Below are positions 40,557 to 49,528 of a stretch of DNA of 64,000 bases, one piece after another (positions within the stretch are counted from its first letter, which is position 1; every line of letters starts with the position of its first letter). A program made the translations under genes and the position numbers. The stretch comes from Hafnia alvei. GTDB taxonomy: Bacteria; Pseudomonadota; Gammaproteobacteria; Enterobacterales; Enterobacteriaceae. The notes below the pieces were generated by a model. The model saw nothing but the letters and a program-made list of their open reading frames with translations. It searched no databases and was not told where the DNA came from. The stretch spans positions 4,402,001-4,466,000 of the forward strand of contig NZ_OZ061315.1 in NCBI RefSeq assembly GCF_964063325.1, written 5' to 3'.

Positions 40557-41867
40557 TTATTGTCCATAGTGGCTCATCACTTCACGAATGCGTGCTTCAT
40601 TAACCGCATACCAAGGAGTAGATAGCGTTCTCATCTTAGAATCGTAGGTTGCACGATATTTCCCATTCGGGCAATATTCTGCGCCGCGAAATAAACCGAC
40701 AACGCCAGCCGTTTGATCTGATGTTGGTATTGCCGTTTCAGGTTTGATCAGACTTGCCCATTTAATATATTTTCTTTGAGTTTCTAAGGTCACATTTGCC
40801 GCAGTTGGCTCATTGGCCGTATCACAATTACCGCCATCATCATCATATTCATCGGCAAGATTATAAGCGGAGTGAGCAAACTCATGCAGTGCAATTTCGA
40901 TAGACTGATCATTAAGCGTTAAAGTCCCAATATGTGCATCGGTATAGCCTGCACCAGCATAATCATAGGTATTAGCTACAACTAATATCTGGTCATAGCC
41001 ACCAACGCCTAATGCATTATCGGCTGCTGAAGTGGCGGCTGAGGTATCGACACAAAGCAAACGTTCGATACCAGAACAGCCCATTATAGTACCTAGGGCC
41101 GTATCATAGAAATCATAATAGTTTGTTATATTACTCACACCTGATTCATTACTGACCACATCGACACGAACAAATTTAAACTTATCTTTTAGTGAATTAA
41201 TTAATGGATCGGACATAAAACCTTTAATAATGCCATCCGCATCACTCTTCCACTGTCCCATTTCATCTTGAGTATAGCCATCGCCCATTATGGCAATAGT
41301 CATAGGCTTCGATACTGCGCTATCTTTAGACGTAACAACTTGAGAATGGAGTTTTTTCTTTGAATCAGAAGAAGATGATAAGTTTTTAGCCACTTTTTCA
41401 ATCTGCTGTCTCGTCACTTCAAAAGGCTTACTCTCTTTAAGCCCCCCTTTCTGAGCTGTTTTTTGAATATTTACTGGGTAAACATGTACTTTAGCGAGTG
41501 CATCAGAGAAGGGGATGATTGCACGTATTTCTGAATCATGGAAAGCAACATATTTTACCTGAGAAACCGTTTTCTTCTGTGGATCGAAGGTTTCGAAACG
41601 ACGCAGAGAACCGTCCATAATAAAAGTCTGAGATAATACCTTCCCATTGCTATCTAATCCCTCAACTTCCCACCCTCTTTCATTTTTAATCAAACCAGAG
41701 GGCTGTGATAATGGCAATTTAAAATCGCCAACTTTTGCATTTTTAATGGCCAATTCATTTCCGCTGTCAGTGCTATTGTTTTTTATATTAATCCACAAGT
41801 TTTGTGAATAAGAAAAAGAACAAAAGAAAACTGAAAGGGCAACTGCCAATGTTTTCACCTTACGCAT
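40557..41867 (-). CDS. Secreted M64-family (IgA-peptidase-like) metallopeptidase
   Basis: A 436-residue protein with a Sec signal peptide (about 1-21, VALSVFFCSFSYS), a roughly 160-residue N-terminal beta-rich region and a C-terminal zinc peptidase domain. The active-site motif is HEFAHSAYNLADEYD, with H328, E329, H332 and a likely third ligand D339, which matches family M64. Also visible is MGDGYTQDEM, conserved in that family. The gene is AT-rich compared with its neighbours, and is flanked by AT-rich spacers, suggesting transfer. Substrate unknown; a role against host protein is possible but not shown. Confidence 0.85.
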   Translation of the reverse strand: MRKVKTLAVALSVFFCSFSYSQNLWINIKNNSTDSGNELAIKNAKVGDFKLPLSQPSGLIKNERGWEVEGLDSNGKVLSQTFIMDGSLRRFETFDPQKKTVSQVKYVAFHDSEIRAIIPFSDALAKVHVYPVNIQKTAQKGGLKESKPFEVTRQQIEKVAKNLSSSSDSKKKLHSQVVTSKDSAVSKPMTIAIMGDGYTQDEMGQWKSDADGIIKGFMSDPLINSLKDKFKFVRVDVVSNESGVSNITNYYDFYDTALGTIMGCSGIERLLCVDTSAATSAADNALGVGGYDQILVVANTYDYAGAGYTDAHIGTLTLNDQSIEIALHEFAHSAYNLADEYDDDGGNCDTANEPTAANVTLETQRKYIKWASLIKPETAIPTSDQTAGVVGLFRGAEYCPNGKYRATYDSKMRTLSTPWYAVNEARIREVMSHYGQ

Positions 41868-42054
41868 ATATCCGCCTTTGCTACTATTGATATTTATTAT
41901 TTATCCACATGAAAACTCATGCAAACATCTCATCAAGTTATAAAAACACGTCAATTAAATAACTCGAACATCCCCAACAAAAAAACTCTGGAGAACAACT
42001 TGAGGTTAAAATAATAAAAAAAGCAGACAAAGAAAAATACATTTAATAAACTTA

Positions 42055-42098
42055 TAAAAACAAACCAATATTATTAAATACAATTAATAATATTGGTT
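42055..42098 (-). terminator. AT-rich dyad after the LysE-type gene
   Basis: AACCAATATTATTAA (42063-42077) and its exact reverse complement (42084-42098) form a 15-bp stem with a 6-nt loop. On the minus strand it is followed by TTTGTTTTTAT, so it probably terminates the LysE-type gene. The rest of the 275-bp AT-rich spacer back to the peptidase gene shows nothing I can name. Confidence 0.6.
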
Positions 42099-42142
42099 AT
42101 ATCCCGCCCTACTATGCTGTGCAGAAAATAAATAAAAACCAC

Positions 42143-42748
42143 TTAATTCCAAATTAACAGTACACAGGCCGCCGTCAGCAATCCCATAGAGATATTAAAC
42201 GTAAACCAAGCCCGACGGCTGTTCAGCAAGCGGCCAATCACGGTGCCAAAACCCAGCCAAATAATACCGGATACTAAATTGACCAAAACCATCGCGATGC
42301 TGATCGCAATAATGGAATGATTATATTCAGAACCCGCAAGGCTGAAACTGGCTACGGCGCCTAATCCCATCAGCCATGCCTTGGGGTTTAAAAACTGAAG
42401 CAGCCAGCCTTGGTACCAGTTAACCGGTTTTTTGACTTTTACCGCGGTGGGGTCAAGTTTTTCATAGCTGGACGTCGCGATTTTCCAAGCGATGTACAGC
42501 AGATATAAGCTACCCAATATTTTTAGGGCGGTATGCAGCGTTGGATAAACCAGCAACAGGCTACCAACGCCAAACGCCACTAAAAGCAGCAGCGACTGCA
42601 TTCCAAGCATAATACCCAACATCAACGGCACCGAACGCATAAAACCAAAGTTCGCCCCCGACGAGGTCAGCAGCATATTATTTGGCCCAGGCGTGATCGC
42701 CGCTACCCACAAAAACCCTAGCATTGAAAGAAATAGACCAAGTTCCAT
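42143..42748 (-). CDS. LysE/RhtB family amino-acid exporter
   Basis: A 201-residue membrane protein with about six spans. The N-terminal ITPGPNNMLLTSSGANFGF is the LysE/RhtB/EamB signature and LQFLNPKAWLMGLGA the second family motif. The family exports amino acids or derivatives (Lys, homoserine, cysteine); I cannot give the substrate. Divergent from yheT. The gene sits in the accessory stretch between yheS and yheT. Confidence 0.88.
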   Translation of the reverse strand: MELGLFLSMLGFLWVAAITPGPNNMLLTSSGANFGFMRSVPLMLGIMLGMQSLLLLVAFGVGSLLLVYPTLHTALKILGSLYLLYIAWKIATSSYEKLDPTAVKVKKPVNWYQGWLLQFLNPKAWLMGLGAVASFSLAGSEYNHSIIAISIAMVLVNLVSGIIWLGFGTVIGRLLNSRRAWFTFNISMGLLTAACVLLIWN

Positions 42749-42828
42749 TTGTTGGGTACTCCCACCCTTTTATGTTTGTCGTGACCTTGAAGCTATCAGT
42801 GTGATATTAATCGCACAAGAACGATGAC

Positions 42829-43827
42829 ATGAAAATTAATCACATTATGAATAATCAATTCTCTCCTATGCGCGGGATAAGTAACCCGCACCTGCAAACT
42901 ATTTTGCCAAGGCTGTTTCGGCGCAAGCCGTTACTGCAGCCACATTGGCAGCGCTTAGCCTTACCCGACGGCGACTTCATTGACTTAGCGTGGAGCGAGC
43001 CGCCAGAACAGGCGCAACATAAACCACGGGTGGTGTTGTTCCATGGTTTGGAAGGCAGTTTCTACAGCCCCTATGCACATGGTTTGCTGCATGCGTGGAA
43101 AGAAGCCGGATGGCTAGGCGTAGTAATGCATTTTCGGGGCTGCAGCGGAGAACCGAATAAAATGAGCCGTATCTACCATTCCGGTGAAACCGAAGATGCG
43201 CGCTTCTTTCTCAACTGGCTGCGCGAAACATACGGCGAGGCACCGACCGCCGCCGTGGGTATTTCACTCGGCGGAAACATGCTGGCTTACTATTTAGGGC
43301 AAGAAGGCGCAAATGCTACGCTCAATGCCGCCGTCATTGTTTCCGCTCCATTGATGCTAGAGCCCTGCTCATATCGGCTAGAACAAGGCTTTTCGCGCGT
43401 TTATCAAAGCTATCTATTAGGCCAGCTAAAACAGAACGCCCAGCGTAAGCTCGAGCGCTACCCAAACACCTTACCGCTGAACTTAAAAACGCTGAAAGGC
43501 TTAAAACGCATTCGCGATTTCGATGATGTGATCACCTCACGCATCCACGGATTCGATAACGCAACGGACTACTACCGTCGCTGTAGCGCCCTACCGCTCC
43601 TGCCAAAAATCACCGTGCCGCTGCTCATCATCCACGCGAAAGACGATCCGTTTATGACGCCGGAAGTGATCCCACAGCCGGAAGATTTACCGCCTAATAT
43701 TGAATATCAGCTTACCGAATTTGGTGGACACGTTGGCTTCATCGGTGGCAGTTTTAGAAAACCTCAGATGTGGTTGGAACAACGCATCCCCTCTTGGTTA
43801 ACCCCATTTTTGGAGAATACACAGTGA
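42829..43827 (+). CDS. yheT: Alpha/beta hydrolase YheT
   Basis: Cytosolic alpha/beta hydrolase of the YheT/EMB8 family; substrate not established. The 332 residues compare with 340 in E. coli. Typical elements are MRGISNPHLQTILPRLFRRK, the oxyanion region VVLFHGLEGS, the nucleophile elbow VGISLGGNMLAYY (about residue 146), the acid in IHAKDDPFM and the His in FGGHVGFIGG. It overlaps yheU by 4 bp (GTGA). Confidence 0.95.
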   Translation: MKINHIMNNQFSPMRGISNPHLQTILPRLFRRKPLLQPHWQRLALPDGDFIDLAWSEPPEQAQHKPRVVLFHGLEGSFYSPYAHGLLHAWKEAGWLGVVMHFRGCSGEPNKMSRIYHSGETEDARFFLNWLRETYGEAPTAAVGISLGGNMLAYYLGQEGANATLNAAVIVSAPLMLEPCSYRLEQGFSRVYQSYLLGQLKQNAQRKLERYPNTLPLNLKTLKGLKRIRDFDDVITSRIHGFDNATDYYRRCSALPLLPKITVPLLIIHAKDDPFMTPEVIPQPEDLPPNIEYQLTEFGGHVGFIGGSFRKPQMWLEQRIPSWLTPFLENTQ

Positions 43828-44060
43828 TTATCCCTTGGGAGAATTTGGCCGCAGATACGCTGGATAGTTTGATCGAATCCTTCGTTTTACGCGAAGGCAC
43901 GGACTATGGCATACATGAAAAATCATTGACGCAGAAGGTTGAAGATGTGCGCCGACAGCTAAAAAATGGTGAAGCCGTTTTAGTGTGGTCTGAGCTACAT
44001 GAAACAGTCAATATCATGCCCAAAGGGCAATTCCGAGATGCACCTGAAGAGTATGAGTAA
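43824..44060 (+). CDS. yheU: YheU family protein
   Basis: Small conserved protein of unknown role, 78 residues (E. coli 72). The start is GTG at 43824, overlapping the yheT stop (GTGA), with GGAG eight bases upstream. The core DSLIESFVLREGTDYG and the motif AVLVWSELHETVNIMPKGQF are typical. An acidic tail (DAPEEYE) is extra compared with E. coli. Confidence 0.94.
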   Translation: MIIPWENLAADTLDSLIESFVLREGTDYGIHEKSLTQKVEDVRRQLKNGEAVLVWSELHETVNIMPKGQFRDAPEEYE

Positions 44061-44164
44061 CCTTTGCATATCCGTTGAATAAAACCAATATTAAGTAAAG
44101 ACATCCAAATATTTTGACTGGTTTGATGTCAAAACAGACGCTTAAACAATCAGGAGAAGCATGG

Positions 44165-46021
44165 ATGTCTCTACTCTCGCAACACACTTCGCAGCATAGC
44201 GCCGAACAAAAAATATCGCCTTCCAATGTACCGCTCAATACACGCATAGTGATTATTTTAGTGTGCCTCATACAAGGCGGCCTGCTCTATCTGTGCAACG
44301 ATTTCAATACTCGTGAATGGATGTTAGCTCACCGCTCTGCACTGCTTTATGTGCAGGCACTATCATTATCTCTGCCCTTACTGTTCGTTTTGTCAGTTAA
44401 TACACTACGCGACAAAACGCTCTGGAAAGCACTGCTTATCTACACCGTTATTTTTGCCGCCATGATAGCTTGGGTAAATTGGAACGATGTCGGTATCAGG
44501 GATTATGGAACCAACATACTAACGACATATTATTTTTCTCTTGCCGCGATTATATTTGTCACCCTGCCATGGCTGCAGGTGCGAATCGAGAACCCTAACT
44601 CGCCAACCCACTACCCTGATTTGCACGACTCTATTTGGAAAAATACCATCACCGTAGTATTAACCCTGCTTATTGCGGGATTAATGTGGGCAATTTTGTC
44701 GCTGGGTGCAGGCCTCTTCAAATTGATTGGGATTGATTTCTTTTACAATCTTTTCTTTAAACACCAAATATCCGCATATCTTGCCAATAGTGTAGTTCTT
44801 GCCATTGGCGTTCTCATCTGTCGAACTAACCCAAAGCTGATCATCACCGTTCGCAAACTACTCTCATTGATGGTTAAAGGTCTGCTTCCGCTATTATCTT
44901 TTTTCGCTCTGATTTTTATCTTCAGTCTACCTTTTACAGGGATAAACGCCTTAACCAAGCAGTGGTCGTCAGCAACTACGCTGCTTACCACCATGTCTCT
45001 TCTGTTGGCTCTGCTAGTTAATGCGGTACACCTCAGCGCCGACAATATCGAGAAGAAACCCTATCCAAAAGTCATTCGCTATATCATCAACGGTTCGCTG
45101 CTTGTTTTGCCCATCTACGCGATATTGTCCACGTACTATTTAGGTCTCAGGATCGTGCAATATGGCTGGACACCAGACCGACTATGGGCCGCTGTCGTTG
45201 TTGGGCTCTCGCTTTGTCTGAGCCTTGCCTACGCAGCCGCCGTATTACGCAAACACGCCCTCTGGCTTCACTCTCTGGGTAGCATCAACAAAAAGATGAT
45301 GTGCCTAATCGCAGCGATTCTGATTCTTTGCAACTCGCCGATCATCGACCCATACCGCATTAGCGTAAATGATCAAATGCAGCGTTATGCCGCTGGAAAG
45401 ACATCTCCGGATAAGCTGGATCTCGCCATGCTGCGTTTTGATACAGGTCGTAGGGGCAACAATGCGCTTCAGGCGCTACGTCATGATGCCAAATTCGTTA
45501 GCGATACTAGCCGAAAATTCAAGCTAGAAAAAATACTGATACAAACTAGTCGCTGGGGTTCTTACCGCGATGAGGACAAACAGAAACCCGCGATATTTAC
45601 GGTGGAGCTCGCACGTAAAAATATACAGCTGGCGACAGGAGTCACATCTCCTGAATTAAGCTGGTGGGCGTCTTTATCAGAAAATACTTATCGGGGAGAG
45701 CGCATAGACGATTGCTATCTGCTTGCACATAGTTGCGTTTTGACAACGTTAGATCTCAATGCCGATGGAATACAAGAGCCAATCTTGTGTAGCTTCAGCG
45801 ATCCTCAAGACCCATTCTGCCAAGTCTATGCCCAACGCGAGGGGAAATGGACCATGATTAGTAAAATGGACTTTGATGAGTATTTGGATAAAAACAAGCG
45901 CGATAGCACTAAGCTCAAAAGCATCATTTTGAATGGTCAGCTAAAAACAAAACCAAAAGAGTGGAGCGATATCCAGATTCAGGATACAACCATAGATATT
46001 AATTATTACGGTTTCAGATAA
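44165..46021 (+). CDS. DUF4153-type multi-span membrane protein
   Basis: A 618-residue protein of unknown function. The first 400 residues hold about 11-12 hydrophobic spans, of the DUF4153 type. The rest is soluble and ends with a stretch DLNADGIQEPIL that resembles a calcium-loop/FG-GAP-like motif (DxNxDGxxE). The start at 44165 follows AGGAG by eight bases; in-frame TTG (44114) and ATG (44126) upstream lack such a site. It lies between yheU and prkB, where E. coli has no gene. I cannot assign a function. Confidence 0.8.
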   Translation: MSLLSQHTSQHSAEQKISPSNVPLNTRIVIILVCLIQGGLLYLCNDFNTREWMLAHRSALLYVQALSLSLPLLFVLSVNTLRDKTLWKALLIYTVIFAAMIAWVNWNDVGIRDYGTNILTTYYFSLAAIIFVTLPWLQVRIENPNSPTHYPDLHDSIWKNTITVVLTLLIAGLMWAILSLGAGLFKLIGIDFFYNLFFKHQISAYLANSVVLAIGVLICRTNPKLIITVRKLLSLMVKGLLPLLSFFALIFIFSLPFTGINALTKQWSSATTLLTTMSLLLALLVNAVHLSADNIEKKPYPKVIRYIINGSLLVLPIYAILSTYYLGLRIVQYGWTPDRLWAAVVVGLSLCLSLAYAAAVLRKHALWLHSLGSINKKMMCLIAAILILCNSPIIDPYRISVNDQMQRYAAGKTSPDKLDLAMLRFDTGRRGNNALQALRHDAKFVSDTSRKFKLEKILIQTSRWGSYRDEDKQKPAIFTVELARKNIQLATGVTSPELSWWASLSENTYRGERIDDCYLLAHSCVLTTLDLNADGIQEPILCSFSDPQDPFCQVYAQREGKWTMISKMDFDEYLDKNKRDSTKLKSIILNGQLKTKPKEWSDIQIQDTTIDINYYGFR

Positions 46022-46056
46022 ACCGTTTAGCCCCAACCACTGGAGTCGTGTTATCT

Positions 46057-46926
46057 ATGTCAGCCAAACACCCGATTATTGCTGTGACCGGCTCCAGTGG
46101 GGCCGGCACCACCACCACCAGCGTTGCCTTTCGTAAAATCTTTCAGCAATTCCATCTGAAAGCCGCTGAATTAGAAGGCGATAGTTTTCATCGTTACACC
46201 CGGCCCGAAATGGACGCGGCTATTCGTAAGGCTCGCGAGCAAGGCCGCCACATCAGCTATTTCGGCCCCGAAGCCAATGATTTCTCTTTTCTAGAACAAA
46301 GCTTTCTTGAATACGGCCAGCATGGGCGCGGACGTTCCCGTAAATATCTGCATACCTACGATGAAGCAGTTCCCTACAATCAAGTTCCAGGCACGTTTAC
46401 CCCATGGGAAGCACTGCCAGAACCCACCGATGTACTCTTTTACGAAGGGCTACACGGCGGCGTTGTCACCCAGCAGCACAATGTAGCTCAGCACGTCGAT
46501 TTACTGGTAGGCGTAGTCCCTATCGTCAATCTGGAATGGATCCAAAAATTAGTACGAGACACCGGCGAACGCGGCCATTCACGTGAAGCCGTGATGGATT
46601 CGGTGGTACGTTCAATGGAAGATTACATCACTTACATCACACCGCAGTTCTCTCGCACCCATATTAACTTCCAGCGGGTGCCTACGGTCGATACTTCCAA
46701 TCCTTTTGCTGCCAAAGCTATTCCTTCATCCGATGAAAGCTTTGTCGTGATCCATTTCCAAGGCTTAGACAACATTGATTTTCCCTATCTTCTGGCAATG
46801 CTGCAGGGCTCATTTATTTCACACATCAACACGTTGGTGGTTCCTGGTGGAAAAATGGGGCTGGCTATGGAGCTGATCATGACGCCGCTGGTGCAACGCC
46901 TGATCGAAGGGAAAAAAATCGAATAA
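46057..46926 (+). CDS. prkB: Phosphoribulokinase-like protein PrkB
   Basis: Putative kinase of the phosphoribulokinase/uridine kinase family; its substrate in enterobacteria is not settled. The ATG at 46057 gives 289 residues, as in E. coli. P-loop GSSGAGTTTTS (about 12-22), then GDSFHRYTRPEMD and FYEGLHGGVV (Walker B region) and the conserved C-terminus GLAMELIMTPLVQRL. It lies close (9 bp) to the convergent M20 gene; in E. coli it neighbours yhfA. Confidence 0.95.
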   Translation: MSAKHPIIAVTGSSGAGTTTTSVAFRKIFQQFHLKAAELEGDSFHRYTRPEMDAAIRKAREQGRHISYFGPEANDFSFLEQSFLEYGQHGRGRSRKYLHTYDEAVPYNQVPGTFTPWEALPEPTDVLFYEGLHGGVVTQQHNVAQHVDLLVGVVPIVNLEWIQKLVRDTGERGHSREAVMDSVVRSMEDYITYITPQFSRTHINFQRVPTVDTSNPFAAKAIPSSDESFVVIHFQGLDNIDFPYLLAMLQGSFISHINTLVVPGGKMGLAMELIMTPLVQRLIEGKKIE

Positions 46927-46935
46927 CCGCGCTGA

Positions 46936-48117
46936 TTATTCTGTCATTAATAAATACTGAATAAAGCCCAGATGTAGCTTCAGGCCGATACGCATAGCGT
47001 CCTCATCTAATTTAAATTTTGGGTTGTGGACGCCATAAACCGCACCCAAATTTTCATTACCGCTGCCGATAAACAGAAAACAGCCTGGTACTTTTTCCAG
47101 ATAAAAAGAGAAGTCTTCACCGCCAAACATCGGTGCAGGCATTTCAAGCACGGTCTCTTTGCCGAGCTGCTGTTCAATAACCTCACGCGCAATCCGACTC
47201 GCCTCAACGTCGTTATTACCGATGGTGTAGCCTCGCGTCCAGCGAATGTCATAATCCGCGCCGTGCGCCTGCGTAATTCCCGCAACGGTTTGCTCAACAA
47301 GCTGCGGCACCTTTTCACGCACGCTAGCCACATGAGTGCGCAAAGTCCCGGCCAAAGAAGCCGTTTGAGGGATCACGTTATAGCCCCCCTCAGATCTAAA
47401 CGTCGCAACGGTTAATACTGGTGTCTGCAAAGGATCGATTTTACGCGCAACGATATTTTGCATCGCAGTAACCACCTCAGCACCAATAACCACCGGGTCA
47501 ATGCACAGCTGCGGCATGGAGCCATGGCCACCTTTTCCTTTGATAGTGATATCAAAGTTGTCGCTGGATGCGCAAAATACGCCGGGCTTCCAGCCCACAA
47601 CCCCTGTTGGGAAATTCGGCATGACGTGTAAACCAAAAATCATCTCCACGCCGTCTAAAACACCCAGCTTAATCAGCTCTTGGGCTCCACCGGGCGGAAG
47701 TTCTTCGGCGTGCTGGAATATAAACCGCACCTGACCACGCAGATAACGACGGCATTGTGCTAAAACGCTGACCGCCCCCATCAACATCGCCGCATGTGAA
47801 TCATGGCCGCACGCGTGCATCACGCCAGCATGAGTTGATGCAAAAGGCTCTTCGCTCTCTTCCTGAATCGGTAATGCATCAATATCAGCACGTAACGCAT
47901 AACGAGGCCCACTCAATGCCCCCACTAAATCAACAACCACGCTGTTATTGGTCGGGCGCGATATCGAAATGTCCTCTACGCTAGACAGCTCGTCGGCAAT
48001 ATAGTCGGCTGTTTTCTGCTCTTGGAAGGAGAGCTCGGGATGTGCATGGATATGGCGGCGCCAACGAATAACATCCGGCATGACAGATAACAACATGGCA
48101 TCAAGTTCAAATTTCAT
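46936..48117 (-). CDS. M20-family amidohydrolase (AbgA/AbgB/HipO type)
   Basis: A 393-residue metallohydrolase of the M20D group that cleaves amide bonds of N-acyl amino acids, hippurate or aminobenzoyl-glutamate. Metal-site elements: HAHPELSFQE, HACGHDSHAAMLMG (about 101-114), QHAEELPPGG and FGGEDFSFYLEKVPG. The inserted dimerisation domain lies at about 185-300. With an MFS transporter 15 bp upstream and a divergent LysR regulator it forms a scavenging cassette. The true substrate cannot be told from sequence. Confidence 0.9.
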   Translation of the reverse strand: MKFELDAMLLSVMPDVIRWRRHIHAHPELSFQEQKTADYIADELSSVEDISISRPTNNSVVVDLVGALSGPRYALRADIDALPIQEESEEPFASTHAGVMHACGHDSHAAMLMGAVSVLAQCRRYLRGQVRFIFQHAEELPPGGAQELIKLGVLDGVEMIFGLHVMPNFPTGVVGWKPGVFCASSDNFDITIKGKGGHGSMPQLCIDPVVIGAEVVTAMQNIVARKIDPLQTPVLTVATFRSEGGYNVIPQTASLAGTLRTHVASVREKVPQLVEQTVAGITQAHGADYDIRWTRGYTIGNNDVEASRIAREVIEQQLGKETVLEMPAPMFGGEDFSFYLEKVPGCFLFIGSGNENLGAVYGVHNPKFKLDEDAMRIGLKLHLGFIQYLLMTE

Positions 48118-48132
48118 CGTACATCTCCCCTA

Positions 48133-49338
48133 CTACGCAGCTTCACGAACTGGACTATAGTTTTTACCTGCCAACGGCAGGATCACTAGCCCTGAGACAA
48201 TCATGACCACAACCAGAAAAACAAAAGTAGAAAAATAGTCTGGACTCATCTTCACCAGATATCCCATAGCAATCGGAGCAATAAAGCCGCCCAAGGTACC
48301 ACCGGTGTTAATAATCCCCATCGCGGCTCCCATGACATCAGTCGGTAAACGTTTCATCGGCAAAGTGAAAACGGTGACAAATGACGCCATGAGAAACACA
48401 TAACCGAAGAATAAAAACAGACTGGCTGAAATAGCCGAAGACGTGGCGTAAACCAACCCAATACACACCGCGCTCAGCAACGAACACGTGCAAACCACTT
48501 TGTGCTCTTTTCCCTGCATGAATTTGCCAACAAAATAACCGGTGCACAAAGACGAAATCCATATCCCCAGTCCACCCGCCGCCGCGACTAAGCTAGATAC
48601 GCTCAGCGGCAGCCCGCGGTTTTGCACCAAGAATTTAGGCAGCCATGCCATCAGGCCGTAAGAAGGTATGTTCAAACAAAAAATGGCGATAAACAGTAAA
48701 ATTACGATAGGGCTCTTCAACAGTTGGCGATAAGACACGCTCGGCCTTGGGGTTGAAGATATTGACAACGCCCGCTGTGGGTTGGGAACCAACCACAAAA
48801 TGCAGCCAGATATGATAAATGCCAAAACCCCGAGCGAAACAAAGGATCCACGCCAACCGATATGCTCAAGGCAATACACTGCCACTAACGGGCCTAACGT
48901 CATAGCTAGCCCTGCCGAAGACAGCAGAATAGACTGCGCAAAAGTACGCTGTTCTACGGCGAAATTCGCCGTTACCGCTTTCGCACAGGAGGTTGGGTAA
49001 CCCGCATGCCCCATCCCCGCAAGAAAACGAAACGTCAGCAATAAACCAAAGGTGAGCCCCAACCAGCCAAAACACATGGCAAACCCACCCACCAGAAAAA
49101 GTGAGCTACACAAGACTTTTTTGAATCCAAAGCGATCGTTAAGCCAACCGGCCGGGATCTGAAAAATAGAGTAAGCGAGGAAAAAAATGCCGGTGATATA
49201 GCCTAATTGTTCAGGCTGGAGAGAAAACTCCCGCTCGATAGGCAACAGAGCAAACCCCACCACGGTTTTATCGATATAAACAACGGCGTAACCGATAAAC
49301 AGTAAAAAAATCATCAATGAACGGCGCTGAAATTGCAT
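48133..49338 (-). CDS. MFS transporter, anion:cation symporter type
   Basis: A 401-residue, 12-span major facilitator protein. The signature between spans 2 and 3 reads PAGWLNDRFGFKKVL, and the N-terminal AVVYIDKTVVGFALL resembles the ACS family (hexuronate, galactonate and organic-anion importers). The ATG at 49338 follows AGGAG. It is 15 bp upstream of the M20 amidohydrolase in the same direction, so it probably imports that enzyme's substrate. Confidence 0.9.
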   Translation of the reverse strand: MQFQRRSLMIFLLFIGYAVVYIDKTVVGFALLPIEREFSLQPEQLGYITGIFFLAYSIFQIPAGWLNDRFGFKKVLCSSLFLVGGFAMCFGWLGLTFGLLLTFRFLAGMGHAGYPTSCAKAVTANFAVEQRTFAQSILLSSAGLAMTLGPLVAVYCLEHIGWRGSFVSLGVLAFIISGCILWLVPNPQRALSISSTPRPSVSYRQLLKSPIVILLFIAIFCLNIPSYGLMAWLPKFLVQNRGLPLSVSSLVAAAGGLGIWISSLCTGYFVGKFMQGKEHKVVCTCSLLSAVCIGLVYATSSAISASLFLFFGYVFLMASFVTVFTLPMKRLPTDVMGAAMGIINTGGTLGGFIAPIAMGYLVKMSPDYFSTFVFLVVVMIVSGLVILPLAGKNYSPVREAA

Positions 49339-49528
49339 AGCCAAACTCCTCGCTAAACGGCGTCAACCCTGACTGAGGCTCAAAGGTATAAGGGTGCTTA
49401 TGTGATGTGCATAGCTTTTTTTTATTAACTGCGCGCCAGATGGCATTGATGAAAATATCGTCTTTACCCACACTGTGTAAGATGTCATTTTTTTGGGAGT
49501 GATGCTTTTTATTGATAGGGGAAGCGCG

